Below, one piece after another: positions 19,925-29,030 of a stretch of DNA of 64,000 nt. Within the stretch, counting starts at the first letter, position 1, and every line of letters starts with the position of its first letter. The translations under genes and the position numbers were made by a program. The notes below the pieces were generated by a model. That model made no database searches and was not told the origin of the DNA. It saw only the letters and a program-made list of their open reading frames with translations. This DNA is from Klebsiella pneumoniae (GTDB taxonomy: Bacteria > Myxococcota_A > UBA796 > GCA-2862545): NCBI GenBank assembly GCA_945861065.1, contig CAMASI010000004.1, forward strand, positions 32,371-96,370, given 5' to 3'.

Positions 19925-20149
19925 CAGCCTGATGATCTATTCGCATCGGCTGCGTTCGCGCGATCCGCTGCTGCGTCGAGGCGCCTCGGTCCGGCCTTCT
20001 TCTACATACGTCAAGTATGTCTACAGTCGGCCTCCCGTCGGCATCCTCGACTCGCGACGCGGCTTGCGCGACTCGCTCGACGCGACCGGCCTTCCTGGCC
20101 CTCGGGCAAGCCCTCGGACCAATCGGCCTATAGATCATCAGGCTGTTAA
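19921..20149 (+). mobile_element. 229-bp element with 20-bp terminal inverted repeats (MITE-like)
   Basis: Bases 19921-19940 and the reverse complement of 20130-20149 agree at 19 of 20 positions (core CAGCCTGATGATCTAT). Inside is a second, imperfect palindrome of roughly 40-base arms around a 6-bp hairpin at 20004-20020 (ACATAC, 5-base loop, GTATGT). No coding sequence is evident. The left end contains the stop codon of the preceding gene and the right end is 8 bases from the ribosome site of the next one. It may be a transposon-derived MITE or a large bidirectional hairpin. Confidence 0.65.
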
Positions 20150-20167
20150 AGAAAAGCGGGAGGCTGC

Positions 20168-21052
20168 ATGCGGGTTTGGCTTTGGGTGGGCGCCATGGGA
20201 TGCGGGCCGGGCGACACGGACGTGCCCCCGGTGGAGGAGTCTGACAAACCCGATCCGTTGTACCCGTCGATCACGCAGCCGCAACCTGAAGAAACCGGCG
20301 GTGAAACGGAGGACACCGGTACGGTGCCCAACCCGACGGAGGTGACCGGGCCCGCTGCGCAGGCGCGGTTGGCGAACCTGTCCCCGTCGGTGCCTCAGGC
20401 TGACATCTGCTTGTCTTACGACAACGGCGTTACCTGGATCGGGCCGTGGTTCGAGACAGTGAGGGCCGGTGGGCTTGGCGCCAAGGAGGTGTCCGCTTTT
20501 CGGGACGTGCCTGCGGGCTCGGCGACCACACGGGTGGTCTCGGGCGGAGAAGCGCGTTGCGACCAGTCAGTTCCAGGCGGCAACCATGAGCTGCCCGTGG
20601 TCTTCGAAGAGGGAAAATCCTACCAGGTGTCCGTGCTGGGAGCGCTGACACCGCCAGCCGGCTACGAATTTGCGTTCATCGAGGCGCTCGGTTTCGTGGA
20701 CACATCGACTGGGGTACCCGTCGGCGCCTGGCTGCGTTTCCAGCACGCCGCTGTGGGTGTGACGACCGCTTGGCCAGCGACTACCGACGGCATCACCCTG
20801 ACCGACGTCGGCATTTCGGAGAGCGCCTACCCGGGGATGAAAGGGTACGTCGATGTAGACCCGTTTGTGGCCACCAATCTCGTCATGCGCCACGACGATG
20901 ACGTGCTGGTTCAGCTCGGACCGAAATCCCTCAACGCGGGCGAAAAGATCACGATGCACCTGGTCGGAGGCCTGGGCCTGCCCCTAGAGGTGTTGTGGTG
21001 CCACGACGACCAGCCGGCGGTGGACGGGTTGACCCCGTGCGACTTGTTGTAG
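20168..21052 (+). CDS. lipoprotein with DUF4397-like domain
   Basis: 294 residues, ATG four bases after GGGAGG. Starts MRVWLWVGAMGCGPGDTD: a short signal with the lipidation Cys at residue 12, then a 50-residue acidic, Thr/Pro-rich linker. The domain begins AQARLANLSPSVPQADICLSYDNG, similar to DUF4397 repeats (ARVRxxHxSPDxPxVDVYVDG), and is strand-rich with further disulfide-capable Cys. First gene of a tight run ending with the MopE-repeat protein. Surface location likely, function unknown. Confidence 0.65.
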   Translation: MRVWLWVGAMGCGPGDTDVPPVEESDKPDPLYPSITQPQPEETGGETEDTGTVPNPTEVTGPAAQARLANLSPSVPQADICLSYDNGVTWIGPWFETVRAGGLGAKEVSAFRDVPAGSATTRVVSGGEARCDQSVPGGNHELPVVFEEGKSYQVSVLGALTPPAGYEFAFIEALGFVDTSTGVPVGAWLRFQHAAVGVTTAWPATTDGITLTDVGISESAYPGMKGYVDVDPFVATNLVMRHDDDVLVQLGPKSLNAGEKITMHLVGGLGLPLEVLWCHDDQPAVDGLTPCDLL

Positions 21053-21114
21053 CTGCTTTCCCTTCGGCATTCGCCGTGGGTCTAAGCTATGTTGCACGCG
21101 CAGCTGGAGGTTCC

Positions 21115-22017
21115 ATGTGGGTTGGATTGCTTTCGTTGGTGGGCTGTGGCGCTGATCAACCAGATGTCGCGCTCGGGTACCGGTCCACACTGCGTGTCCC
21201 TGCGCTCGGCCTTGCGCTGTATGACGACGGCGGTGCTGGTCGCGCGGGCATGTACGCCACGAGTTGCCCGTTCGATACGACGTCGGGCAACGTCACCGGT
21301 GACTACGACGTCGATTCCGACCAGGAGACCGTGACCGACGCTGGTGAAAGCACGCTCGGCGGCGAAAGCGCTTTGCTCATCGAACCGAACGGCATTCACC
21401 TCATCGACTCGACCGGAGATTCAGACACCCACGAGTCCACGCCGTTGGTCGGCGCCTTGGACGCGCGTCTCTCGGATTTCGGTCCAGTCGTTTGGTTGAA
21501 CCAAGGGAGCGGCTGCTCGGTGCGGTGGACGTCGGCGGATGCCGAGGTGGATGTCCCCTGCGGTGAGGCCTTCGATTCCACGGTTGACGGAACGGCCCTG
21601 ATCCTCGGCGACGCGCTGGTCGTAGTGACTTCGGAGGGCAAGGCAGACACCTTTTCCACGGCGCACGGCGACCTGTTGGCTTGGGATGGGACGTCGCTGG
21701 TCGCTTACGTCGCCCAGTCCGGTGGCGATGAGGTTTCCGCGGTGGAACTCAGTGGCGCGATTCGGTGGACGACGGCGGTCGAGGGCGCTGTGGTCGCGCT
21801 CACCGACGGCGGAGAACTCGGTGTGGCGCTGGTTTCGGTTGCTATGGACGATGGTTCTGGCGCGATGTTGTTCCTCGACGGTCTGACCGGCGTCATCGTG
21901 GATCGGGTCGCGACGCCCGTCCCGGCGACTGGGCTCGCGATGAGTCGCGATGGAACCACGGCCGCACTCGTGCTTCCAGAGGAGACGCACTTCTACGGCG
22001 TCAACCTGGCCCGTTGA
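21115..22017 (+). CDS. lipoprotein, beta-propeller-like
   Basis: 300 residues from ATG 21115, four bases after GGAGG; upstream in-frame starts are inside the previous gene. Begins MWVGLLSLVGCGADQPD with lipobox LVGC at residue 11. The C-terminal two thirds show repeats of the type DGTALILGDALVVVTSEGKAD, DGTSLVAYVAQSGGDEV, DGGELGVALVSVAMDDG and RDGTTAALVLPEETHF, the blade pattern of WD40/PQQ-like propellers. The stop overlaps the next start as TTGA. Function unknown. Confidence 0.65.
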   Translation: MWVGLLSLVGCGADQPDVALGYRSTLRVPALGLALYDDGGAGRAGMYATSCPFDTTSGNVTGDYDVDSDQETVTDAGESTLGGESALLIEPNGIHLIDSTGDSDTHESTPLVGALDARLSDFGPVVWLNQGSGCSVRWTSADAEVDVPCGEAFDSTVDGTALILGDALVVVTSEGKADTFSTAHGDLLAWDGTSLVAYVAQSGGDEVSAVELSGAIRWTTAVEGAVVALTDGGELGVALVSVAMDDGSGAMLFLDGLTGVIVDRVATPVPATGLAMSRDGTTAALVLPEETHFYGVNLAR

Positions 22018-24878
22018 CAGGCACCCCGCCGACCGATTTGGCCGGACCCGGGTTCAATCAAACCGGTAGGACACGCGCTTTCGTCGAGCGGGTACTGGTC
22101 CTGGTGGTGGGCGCCGAATTGGGTGCGGAACGCTGGCTGGCCGCGGAAGGTGGCGTGATCGCCAGCTCCGACCTGGAAGGAAACCTGTTTGTGTTCCAGG
22201 ACGTCCGATCGGCGCTGGTCGCCTGCCAGGCGGTTCTTCGTGCGGACCGTGCGCCGCCACTTCCGCGTTTCGCCGTGCATGTGGGACCCTGCTGGGCCTA
22301 CGACGATGGCCGGCTCGACGGCCCCGCTATTCACCATATCGCTCGTGTTGCGTCTGCCGTCGGACCTGGCCAGGTGCTCATCACGGAACCGTGTTGGCGG
22401 GGTTTGCGAGGTACCACCCACCTCGTCGTACGGGACGTCGGCGGCTACCGTCTCCCCGGCCTGCGAGGTCTGACACGCTTGTACCAAGCGCTGGGTGCCG
22501 ACCTCGATCGTGACCCTGCTGCCTTCGACGCACGCACGGTTTCTTTGGCACCGCTCGTCGGAAGGGAGACCGACCTCCGCGGCCTGGCAGAGCTCATCGA
22601 CCTCGGTGCGCGGCTCGTGTGCATTCATGGCATAGGGGGGTCTGGAAGACGTGCCGTGGCCGAAGGGCTCGGCGCACTGTTGGCGTCAGGTGCGACGCCC
22701 CCCGAGGTGCTTGGGGTTGTGTCCGGCGCTGGTGACGCGGAATCGTTGGTGCGAGGTGTTGCTGTCGCCCTGGACCTGCCGTTGGGGTCGGGCGCCGATA
22801 TGGCCGCGGCGGCCGAGCAGGTCGGGCGCAGGTTTGCGGGTCGGGGCCGGTGCGTGCTGCGCGTCGATCGCGTAGAGCGCGAGGTGGGTCCGCTGCTGGC
22901 CGAATGGATGCGAGCGGCACCAGAGCTTCGCATCGTGTGTGTCGCGGATCAGCCACTGGGTGTGCCCGGTGAGGTGGCTTTTGCGTTGGGGCCAGTGCTC
23001 ATTGCCGACCGGGGTCGTCAGCCTGCGTTTGAATTGTTGGCGTCGCGTGCATTGCCGTTGTCGGTGGCGCTTCAGCCGGATGAATCGACACAGCGCCTCG
23101 TCGAGCAGGTGGGGGGACACCCGCTCACCCTGGCGTTGGTCGCGTCGCTTTTGCCGGTGGCCACGCCGGAAGAACTGGTCGCCAGGCTTGATCCGGCAGA
23201 CGGGCTGGTGAGCGTACTCGACGAAATCTGGGTGCGGTTGCCTGGCGGCGGACGTGAGGCGGTGGAACGGTCGGCGGCGCTGCCCTGCCCCTTGCCTGTG
23301 TCGCTGTTGGCAATCGCGATCGACACGCCTGTAGACGTGGTGGACGCGTTGGTTCGACGTGGAATTCTCCAGCACGTCGCGGCGGCCGCGGTGCCCGGCG
23401 TCATTCGTGTCGCGCTCCATCCGGCTGTTGCGCGCCTTTGGTCCAAACGGTTGGGGGATGAAAACCGCGAAATGGTTCGTCTTCGGCTCGCAGACGCAGT
23501 CCTTCAAGATGCTGAAATGACGCTCCCTCTGGTTCACGGCGCCCACGCTTCTGCGGCTGTCGCGCAGTTGCTTGCAGACCAGGAGGCATTGTTGTGGGTG
23601 GCACGGGCTGAGGTGGACGACGAGCGGGCCGCACGCGCCGTGCTTGCCCTTCAGCCGCTCTTCGAACGCTATGGCGTCTTGGAAACCAATCGGGCGCTGT
23701 TGGACCGACTCATCGAGGTTCTGCCCGAAGACCGGCTGTTGTGTGAGTTGTTGGTGGCACGCGCCCAAACGTCGCAGCAGGCCGGAAAGCCTGGCGATGC
23801 GCTAGCGGACCTCGAGCGTGTTCGGTCGTTGTCCGCCGGTGCTTCGGCGCCAGCCCTGATGGGAAGAGTCTACGTTCAAGCTGCGTGCTGTTTGGGCATT
23901 TCGGGCGCGCGTAAGGCGATGATCGATACGCTCGACAAGGCTGTGGTCGCGTTTCAGTCGGTAGGCGATTCGATCGGCGAAGCGGATGCGTTGGTGCGTT
24001 TGGGTGCGGCACAACATGCGGCCGGTGAACGCGCCGCAGCCGAACATTCGTTGCGCGACGGACTCGCCAAAGCGCGCCTGTTGGGTGCGCGTGCCGTAGA
24101 GTCGAGCGCGCTGGCTACGATGGGGGACATGCGACTCCAGTCGGGCGGACTTGCCGACGCGAGACAGTGTTTCCGGGAAGCGATCCGCTTGGCCCAAGAC
24201 ACCGGTGCCCGTGGCCACGAGGCGAGCGTATTGGTCCGTGTGGCTCAGCTCGATCTTCAGACCGGCGAATCCGTGGATGCGCAGGAGCACCTGATCGCAG
24301 CGTTGTCGCTTTCGCGTGAAGCCGGCGACCGACGGACGGAGGCGACCGCGCTGACCATGAGCGGACAACTCGCGCTGGCGGACGGTCGGCGGGAGGACGC
24401 GCGGCGCTCGTTGCTCGGCGCGCTGGCAATTCTCCGATCGCTCGGCGATGCCTACGGGGAAGGGCTAGCCATGGGCTACCTTGGGCTCAGTCAGCACTTG
24501 GCGGGCAACCAGGGTGCAGCGCGGGACTACTACGAGCGTGCAGTTCGCATGCTCGATGGAGGCCCAAGAGGCCCAGCGGCGCTGTTCTCGGGTTGGCTTG
24601 GCGTGTTGGAGACGGAAGAAGGAGAGATCGAACGGGCCCGAAGCCTGTTTGAACGGGCGATCGAGGGTGCGGGCCGCGATTGTCCACCCTACGATCGGGC
24701 TGTTGCGCTGCTCCGCGGTGTGTTGTTCCTCTACGAAGCCGAGCGCGGCTTGGGACCCTCCGTCGCCGCCGTCCGGGGGCGTTTGGTGCCGTCCTTGGTG
24801 GCGGTCAGCCGAAAACACGTGGATGTGCGACCTGTGGTGGACCGCGTGCAGCGGGCGCTCGAGCAGGCGCCATTATGA
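22014..24878 (+). CDS. pseudo-nucleotide-cyclase / STAND-type NTPase / TPR protein
   Basis: 954 residues from TTG 22014, overlapping the previous stop. Residues 20-165 have the class III cyclase layout (FVERVLVLVVGAELG, EGNLFVFQDVRSALVACQAVL, RFAVHVGPCWAYDDGRLDGPAIHHIARVASAVGPGQVLIT), but the metal-binding Asp residues are missing. LVGRETDLRGLAELI then opens a STAND/AfsR-like NTPase with IHGIGGSGRRAVAEGL at about residue 205, where the P-loop Lys is Arg. Residues 570-940 are TPR repeats. No membrane segment or DNA-binding domain. It sits between surface-protein genes, so a cytoplasmic scaffold or sensor is plausible. Confidence 0.75.
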   Translation: MTGTPPTDLAGPGFNQTGRTRAFVERVLVLVVGAELGAERWLAAEGGVIASSDLEGNLFVFQDVRSALVACQAVLRADRAPPLPRFAVHVGPCWAYDDGRLDGPAIHHIARVASAVGPGQVLITEPCWRGLRGTTHLVVRDVGGYRLPGLRGLTRLYQALGADLDRDPAAFDARTVSLAPLVGRETDLRGLAELIDLGARLVCIHGIGGSGRRAVAEGLGALLASGATPPEVLGVVSGAGDAESLVRGVAVALDLPLGSGADMAAAAEQVGRRFAGRGRCVLRVDRVEREVGPLLAEWMRAAPELRIVCVADQPLGVPGEVAFALGPVLIADRGRQPAFELLASRALPLSVALQPDESTQRLVEQVGGHPLTLALVASLLPVATPEELVARLDPADGLVSVLDEIWVRLPGGGREAVERSAALPCPLPVSLLAIAIDTPVDVVDALVRRGILQHVAAAAVPGVIRVALHPAVARLWSKRLGDENREMVRLRLADAVLQDAEMTLPLVHGAHASAAVAQLLADQEALLWVARAEVDDERAARAVLALQPLFERYGVLETNRALLDRLIEVLPEDRLLCELLVARAQTSQQAGKPGDALADLERVRSLSAGASAPALMGRVYVQAACCLGISGARKAMIDTLDKAVVAFQSVGDSIGEADALVRLGAAQHAAGERAAAEHSLRDGLAKARLLGARAVESSALATMGDMRLQSGGLADARQCFREAIRLAQDTGARGHEASVLVRVAQLDLQTGESVDAQEHLIAALSLSREAGDRRTEATALTMSGQLALADGRREDARRSLLGALAILRSLGDAYGEGLAMGYLGLSQHLAGNQGAARDYYERAVRMLDGGPRGPAALFSGWLGVLETEEGEIERARSLFERAIEGAGRDCPPYDRAVALLRGVLFLYEAERGLGPSVAAVRGRLVPSLVAVSRKHVDVRPVVDRVQRALEQAPL

Positions 24879-24884
24879 GGTTCC

Positions 24885-26684
24885 ATGACGTTTAGTCTCG
24901 GCGTGCTGGCGGCCTCCATCGCTCAGGCCCAGGTTGTAGCGGCCCTGGGCGCGGACTTCGGTTCGTACCGAACCGACGTCGTGGACGCTTTGGTGGCGTC
25001 AGGTGAATTCGATTCCGTCGTGGAAATCGACCTCGTCGCCACGGTGCCGACGGACGCTGACCTCGACGGCTTCGACGCGGTCCTTGTGTGGTCGGATCTG
25101 CAGATTCAAGACAGCGAAACGGTGGGGGACCGACTAGCCGATGCCGTCGATGAAGGCATGGGGCTGGTGGTCGCGGTGTTTGGTTCAGCGTCGGGTCTTG
25201 AAATTCGAGGTCGACTCAAGAGCGGTGGTTACAACGCAATCCTAGTGGATAGTGTGCCATTATTTGGCAGTTCCTCGGCTTGGATGGTTCCGTTAGATGC
25301 CGGGCATCCTATTCTGGACGGCGTCGTCGATTTTTATGGGGGAAATGACAGCATCCGAACGGACGCTCCGGAAATCGCGCCGGGCGCCAACCGGGTGGCC
25401 GACTGGAGTGACGGGGACGTGTTGGTGTCGGAACATGTGCCTTCTGGCGCCGGTCGCGTCGTAGGATTGAATTTGTTTCCTCCGTCGTCCAGAGCCGCTC
25501 CGGATTTGTGGGACGCCTCGACCGACGGGGCGGTATTGATCGCCAATGCGCTCGCATTTGCGGCGTGGCCTGACGCCGACGGGGACGGCTGGTTGCGCTC
25601 CTCCGGTGACTGCGATGACCACAATCCACTCGTGTACCCACTCGCGGAGGATTATTGTAACGGGCTCGACGACAACTGCGACGGGGTTTTGTTGGTCGAC
25701 GACGTCGATGCCGACCACGACGGGTGGGCGGTCTGTGCAGGCGATTGCGCTGATTTTGAGCCGCTGAGGTTCCCAGGCGCTGTCGAGCTGTGCGACGGGC
25801 TGGACAATGATTGCGATGTCAGCACGGTCGAAGACGCGGATGCAGACGGCGACGAACAGGGGTGGTGTGCTGGGGACTGCGACGATGCCGACGCCAGCGT
25901 GTTCTTAGGGGCGCCCGAGTTGTGTGACGGACGAGACAACGATTGCGATCCGTTGACCGACGAAGAATCCGATGACGACGGCGACGGTGTGCGGTTGTGC
26001 GACGACCGCTGTGAGGGTGGGGACGATGGGAACGACCCCGACGAGGACGGCGTACCGACCCACTGTGATCCATGTCCGATGGATGCGCTCGACGATTCCG
26101 ATGGGGACACGGTATGCGACAGTGACGACCGTTGCCCAGGCGTAGACGACGCACTCGACGCAGACGGGGACGGCGCTCCCGAGTCGTGCGACGTTTGCCC
26201 GGGCGTGCGCGACCCCGATCAGACCGACGTCGATGGCGATGGGTGGGGCGCGGCCTGCGACTGCCATGATCTCGCCTCGGAGGTGTTTCCAGGCGCCGTC
26301 GAGGTGTGCGACGGCCTCGACAACGATTGTGACGGGCTGGTGGACCCCGACGGGGCGGACGGCGGCGTGCTCGTGTACGCTGACGTAGACGGGGACGGGG
26401 CCGGAGATCCGGGCTCAGCGTATATGGCCTGTGAGGTGTCGATCGGCAGTTCTGCCGTTGGTACCGATTGCAATGACCTCGATGCGTTTGTGCGTCCCGG
26501 TGCCGTCGAACGATGCGATGGTGTCGACCAGAACTGTGACAGGCAAGTTGATGAGGGTTGTACGGACCCGCAGGAACCGGCGAGCTGCGGTTGCGCCGCG
26601 TCGCCAGGACCCGGCTCACTCGTCGTGCCGTGGCTGATTCTCAGTGCATCGATGTGGCGACGACGCGGAACACGATTGCGGTGA
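24885..26684 (+). CDS. surface protein: amidotransferase-like domain, MopE repeats, MYXO-CTERM tail
   Basis: 599 residues; GAGG precedes the ATG. Signal peptide MTFSLGVLAASIAQAQ. Residues 17-225 resemble a class I glutamine amidotransferase-like fold (VLVWSDLQI, GMGLVVAVFG, GAGRVVGLNLFPP) without a clear catalytic Cys. From residue 228 come MopE metal-binding repeats (SGDCDDHNPLVYPLAEDYCNGLDDNCDG and later copies) mixed with thrombospondin type-3 Asp loops. The tail has CGC, GPG, a hydrophobic stretch and RRRGTRLR, a MYXO-CTERM sorting signal. Probably outer-surface anchored and calcium or copper binding. The 3' end overlaps the convergent ABC permease gene by 44 bases. Confidence 0.85.
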   Translation: MTFSLGVLAASIAQAQVVAALGADFGSYRTDVVDALVASGEFDSVVEIDLVATVPTDADLDGFDAVLVWSDLQIQDSETVGDRLADAVDEGMGLVVAVFGSASGLEIRGRLKSGGYNAILVDSVPLFGSSSAWMVPLDAGHPILDGVVDFYGGNDSIRTDAPEIAPGANRVADWSDGDVLVSEHVPSGAGRVVGLNLFPPSSRAAPDLWDASTDGAVLIANALAFAAWPDADGDGWLRSSGDCDDHNPLVYPLAEDYCNGLDDNCDGVLLVDDVDADHDGWAVCAGDCADFEPLRFPGAVELCDGLDNDCDVSTVEDADADGDEQGWCAGDCDDADASVFLGAPELCDGRDNDCDPLTDEESDDDGDGVRLCDDRCEGGDDGNDPDEDGVPTHCDPCPMDALDDSDGDTVCDSDDRCPGVDDALDADGDGAPESCDVCPGVRDPDQTDVDGDGWGAACDCHDLASEVFPGAVEVCDGLDNDCDGLVDPDGADGGVLVYADVDGDGAGDPGSAYMACEVSIGSSAVGTDCNDLDAFVRPGAVERCDGVDQNCDRQVDEGCTDPQEPASCGCAASPGPGSLVVPWLILSASMWRRRGTRLR

Positions 26685-28095
26685 GAAGGCCCCAGCGTGC
26701 CGTCATGGCAGTGGCCGACAAACCGGTCAGCGCCGCGCCCAAGGGGTCGCCGATTCCCCGCAGCAACATCCATACGCCTAAAGCCGCGGGCGCCCCGACA
26801 CGGTTCTTGAGCCAACCTCGGAACGCGAGTTCTTCGCCGATGGCGACGACCGCCCCTGCAGCGAGGGGCAGAGCGTCGGGCATCCGGTGCGCGAACGACG
26901 TGGGGTAAATGGGACACAACCTCGCAATGAGCAAGCCGCCGGCGACCGCAGCCAGGCAACCCACGGTGGAAAGGCGTGGAACCGAGGGTCGGCGGGCGAG
27001 GGCAATTGCGGCGAACAGCATCAGTCCGAAGCCCGCGCCCATCCTGCCAACAACGGGGTCCAGGCCTTCCAGCAGGTCCGGGTTGCCGCCGCGCTCCCAC
27101 AACAAAGGTCCGACGGTGGGTCCGAGGCAGATTCCCGTCAACAGGAACAGCTGAATCGGTAGGTTGCCGTCGATGGTGTCGGGCGTTGGCGTCTCGTCCA
27201 GGTCGCGTGCGATGCCGATCAAAGCTGCGACGACAAGCCAGGTCGTTGCCACGGCCGCGATCACGTTGGGGAGCGGATCCTCCCACGTATTCCCCGCGGC
27301 CACGAGCGCGCCTCCGAGGGGAATGGCGGCGCCCAGGTTGGGCGACCATCGACCGAGGAACCAGGCGGTGATTCCGAGCAGCGACACGGCGGTTGGGAGG
27401 ATTCGAAGTGCCGTCGCCGTGCCGCCCACGACGTCGTTTGCGCTCCGAACGAGCCACAACCCCGCTGCGGCCAAAGACAGGGGCACGAGAGGGAAACACA
27501 GGAGCCACCAGCCGGGCTCGACGCGGCCGCCGATCAACGCGCCTGTTGCGGCCGCCGTGGCGCTCAGGACTCCGAGCCCGCCCCAGGCCAGCCATTTACC
27601 GAGCACAACTTCGGTACGGCTGACAGAGGCGGTAAGCAGCGCCACGAGCGTGCGGTTGCTCCGTTCGCCAGCGATCGAAGATGCCACGGCACCCGTCAGG
27701 CCGCTGGCTGAAATCAGGGCAAGAAGCAGCGTCCTTCCTGGGACCCGCGTCGGCGTCTCGACCCGCTCGACCCGAACGACGGGATCGTCGCCGTCCAGCG
27801 TGTCGCGGATTTCTCGGGTCGGCGTGCCGCGCACAAGCAGCGTGGACTCTGTTTGTGTGAAGTGGACTGGCGCCTTGTTCGACACGCGGACCGTTTTGAG
27901 GGCCCGGATGCTGTCGGGCACGTCACCGGACACGGGAATCGTCGGAATGACCACCTGCAGTGAGGGCGCTGGCGCTGCGGCAATTGGCACGAGCAGGCAG
28001 GTGACGACAACTGGCAGAATCCAACCGCCGCGGCCGCGAAGCTCCGAGGTCAGGTCCAATTGGGCAATGGCGAAGATGCGGCTCGGGCGAATCAT
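26641..28095 (-). CDS. ABC-2 permease fused to a CPBP-family domain
   Basis: 484 residues from ATG 28095, overlapping the upstream permease stop as ATGA. The N-terminal half is an ABC-2 permease: one helix, a periplasmic strand-rich loop (about residues 45-135), then six helices including SGLTGAVASSIAGERSNRTLVALLTASVSRTEVVLGKW. The C-terminal third is a CPBP/Abi-type intramembrane domain with GEELAFRGWLKNR (EExxxR motif). The second CPBP motif (FxxxH) appears lost: LGVWMLLRGIGDP stands there. Works with the ATPase and permease encoded just upstream, probably exporting or processing an envelope substrate. Confidence 0.8.
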   Translation of the reverse strand: MIRPSRIFAIAQLDLTSELRGRGGWILPVVVTCLLVPIAAAPAPSLQVVIPTIPVSGDVPDSIRALKTVRVSNKAPVHFTQTESTLLVRGTPTREIRDTLDGDDPVVRVERVETPTRVPGRTLLLALISASGLTGAVASSIAGERSNRTLVALLTASVSRTEVVLGKWLAWGGLGVLSATAAATGALIGGRVEPGWWLLCFPLVPLSLAAAGLWLVRSANDVVGGTATALRILPTAVSLLGITAWFLGRWSPNLGAAIPLGGALVAAGNTWEDPLPNVIAAVATTWLVVAALIGIARDLDETPTPDTIDGNLPIQLFLLTGICLGPTVGPLLWERGGNPDLLEGLDPVVGRMGAGFGLMLFAAIALARRPSVPRLSTVGCLAAVAGGLLIARLCPIYPTSFAHRMPDALPLAAGAVVAIGEELAFRGWLKNRVGAPAALGVWMLLRGIGDPLGAALTGLSATAMTARWGLLTAIVFRVVATSMH

Positions 28096-29030
28096 GACCG
28101 ATTGCGCCACGAAAAGATCAGCGCAGCTAGCGGTCCAGACAGCAGTGCGAAGAACAAGGGCATGCCGGGCGAACCGGTGCTGCCGACAGAGGCCAGTGGA
28201 AAGAACCTGAGGAAAACGAATTGGTTGCCCGCAGTCACGAGGGCGGTCACGACGACAGCCACCACCGCGAACGGTCCGGAAAAGGACTGGCGTAGGGACG
28301 CGTTGCCGACCATGGCGATTCCGAGAGACAAGGCGGTGATAGCCCCTGCGATGCCGTGCAAGGCGAGGCCGAAAGCGTCTTCCACTCCAAGAATTGCGTT
28401 GAGGCAGGTGATCGCCGTCGCGTAGAAGGGAGCGAGCAGGAGGGCCCCCGCGGCCCATCGGGCGAGCGCCGGTACGAAGTTTGGCACTGGCAGCACAAGC
28501 TCGGCTTGCAGTGAGCCATCTTCTCTGTCTCTGGCGATGCCGCCCAGGCCAATGACTGCGCCGTACAGCGAAAATAGGACTGCGAGAATTTTACCGATGG
28601 CACGGCCGTTACGGCCCGTTTGTTCGGTCGTCGGGTTCTTTTTGACGTATTCCGGCTGCCAGGGTGCTTTTGCTGCCTCGCGGAGCATGGACTCCAGTCG
28701 GATCGCGTCGGGGCTGTTTGCGAGGAGCCACAACGTGTGGCCGTCGGTGCCCAAGAAAGCAGCGCCGCTGCGCACGGCTTCGGCGGGGTCGGCGTCGCGG
28801 CGAAGGGGCCAATCCCCTTGTTGAACGAGCTCGACGAGCGAAGCGTCCGCGTTCAGGGGAATCGACAAGGACCGATCCCCGCGGATCAGCGCGGCGGCTG
28901 CAACGGTGGAGAGCAGAACGCCGCACACCAAGCCGATGGGCCAACCCAACGAACGGCGCACGAGGCCTTCTCGCAGGAGGGATCCGAGTTGGGCAAGGGT
29001 GAGCCATGCGAGGGCGTGAAGCGTCCTCAT
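28092..29030 (-). CDS. ABC-2 type permease
   Basis: 312 residues. An N-terminal membrane helix (GWPIGLVCGVLLSTVAAAALI), a periplasmic domain of about 100 residues, then at least five helices containing IARDREDGSLQAELVLPVPNFVPALARW, the conserved ABC-2 coupling region. Overlaps the ATPase gene upstream and the fused permease downstream by 4 bases each, so the three form one exporter made of one ATPase and two dissimilar permeases. Confidence 0.85.
   Translation of the reverse strand: MRTLHALAWLTLAQLGSLLREGLVRRSLGWPIGLVCGVLLSTVAAAALIRGDRSLSIPLNADASLVELVQQGDWPLRRDADPAEAVRSGAAFLGTDGHTLWLLANSPDAIRLESMLREAAKAPWQPEYVKKNPTTEQTGRNGRAIGKILAVLFSLYGAVIGLGGIARDREDGSLQAELVLPVPNFVPALARWAAGALLLAPFYATAITCLNAILGVEDAFGLALHGIAGAITALSLGIAMVGNASLRQSFSGPFAVVAVVVTALVTAGNQFVFLRFFPLASVGSTGSPGMPLFFALLSGPLAALIFSWRNRS

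Noticed and set aside
22686..23768. Long minus-strand open frame inside the STAND/TPR gene
   Set aside because: Composition is a mirror of the codon bias of the plus-strand gene, with no recognisable domain and no ribosome site; the plus-strand protein has clear domains throughout.
28096..28458. Upstream extension of the ABC/CPBP permease
   Set aside because: The extension overlaps the other permease gene in another frame; ATG 28095 overlaps that gene's stop as ATGA, the pattern used throughout this operon.
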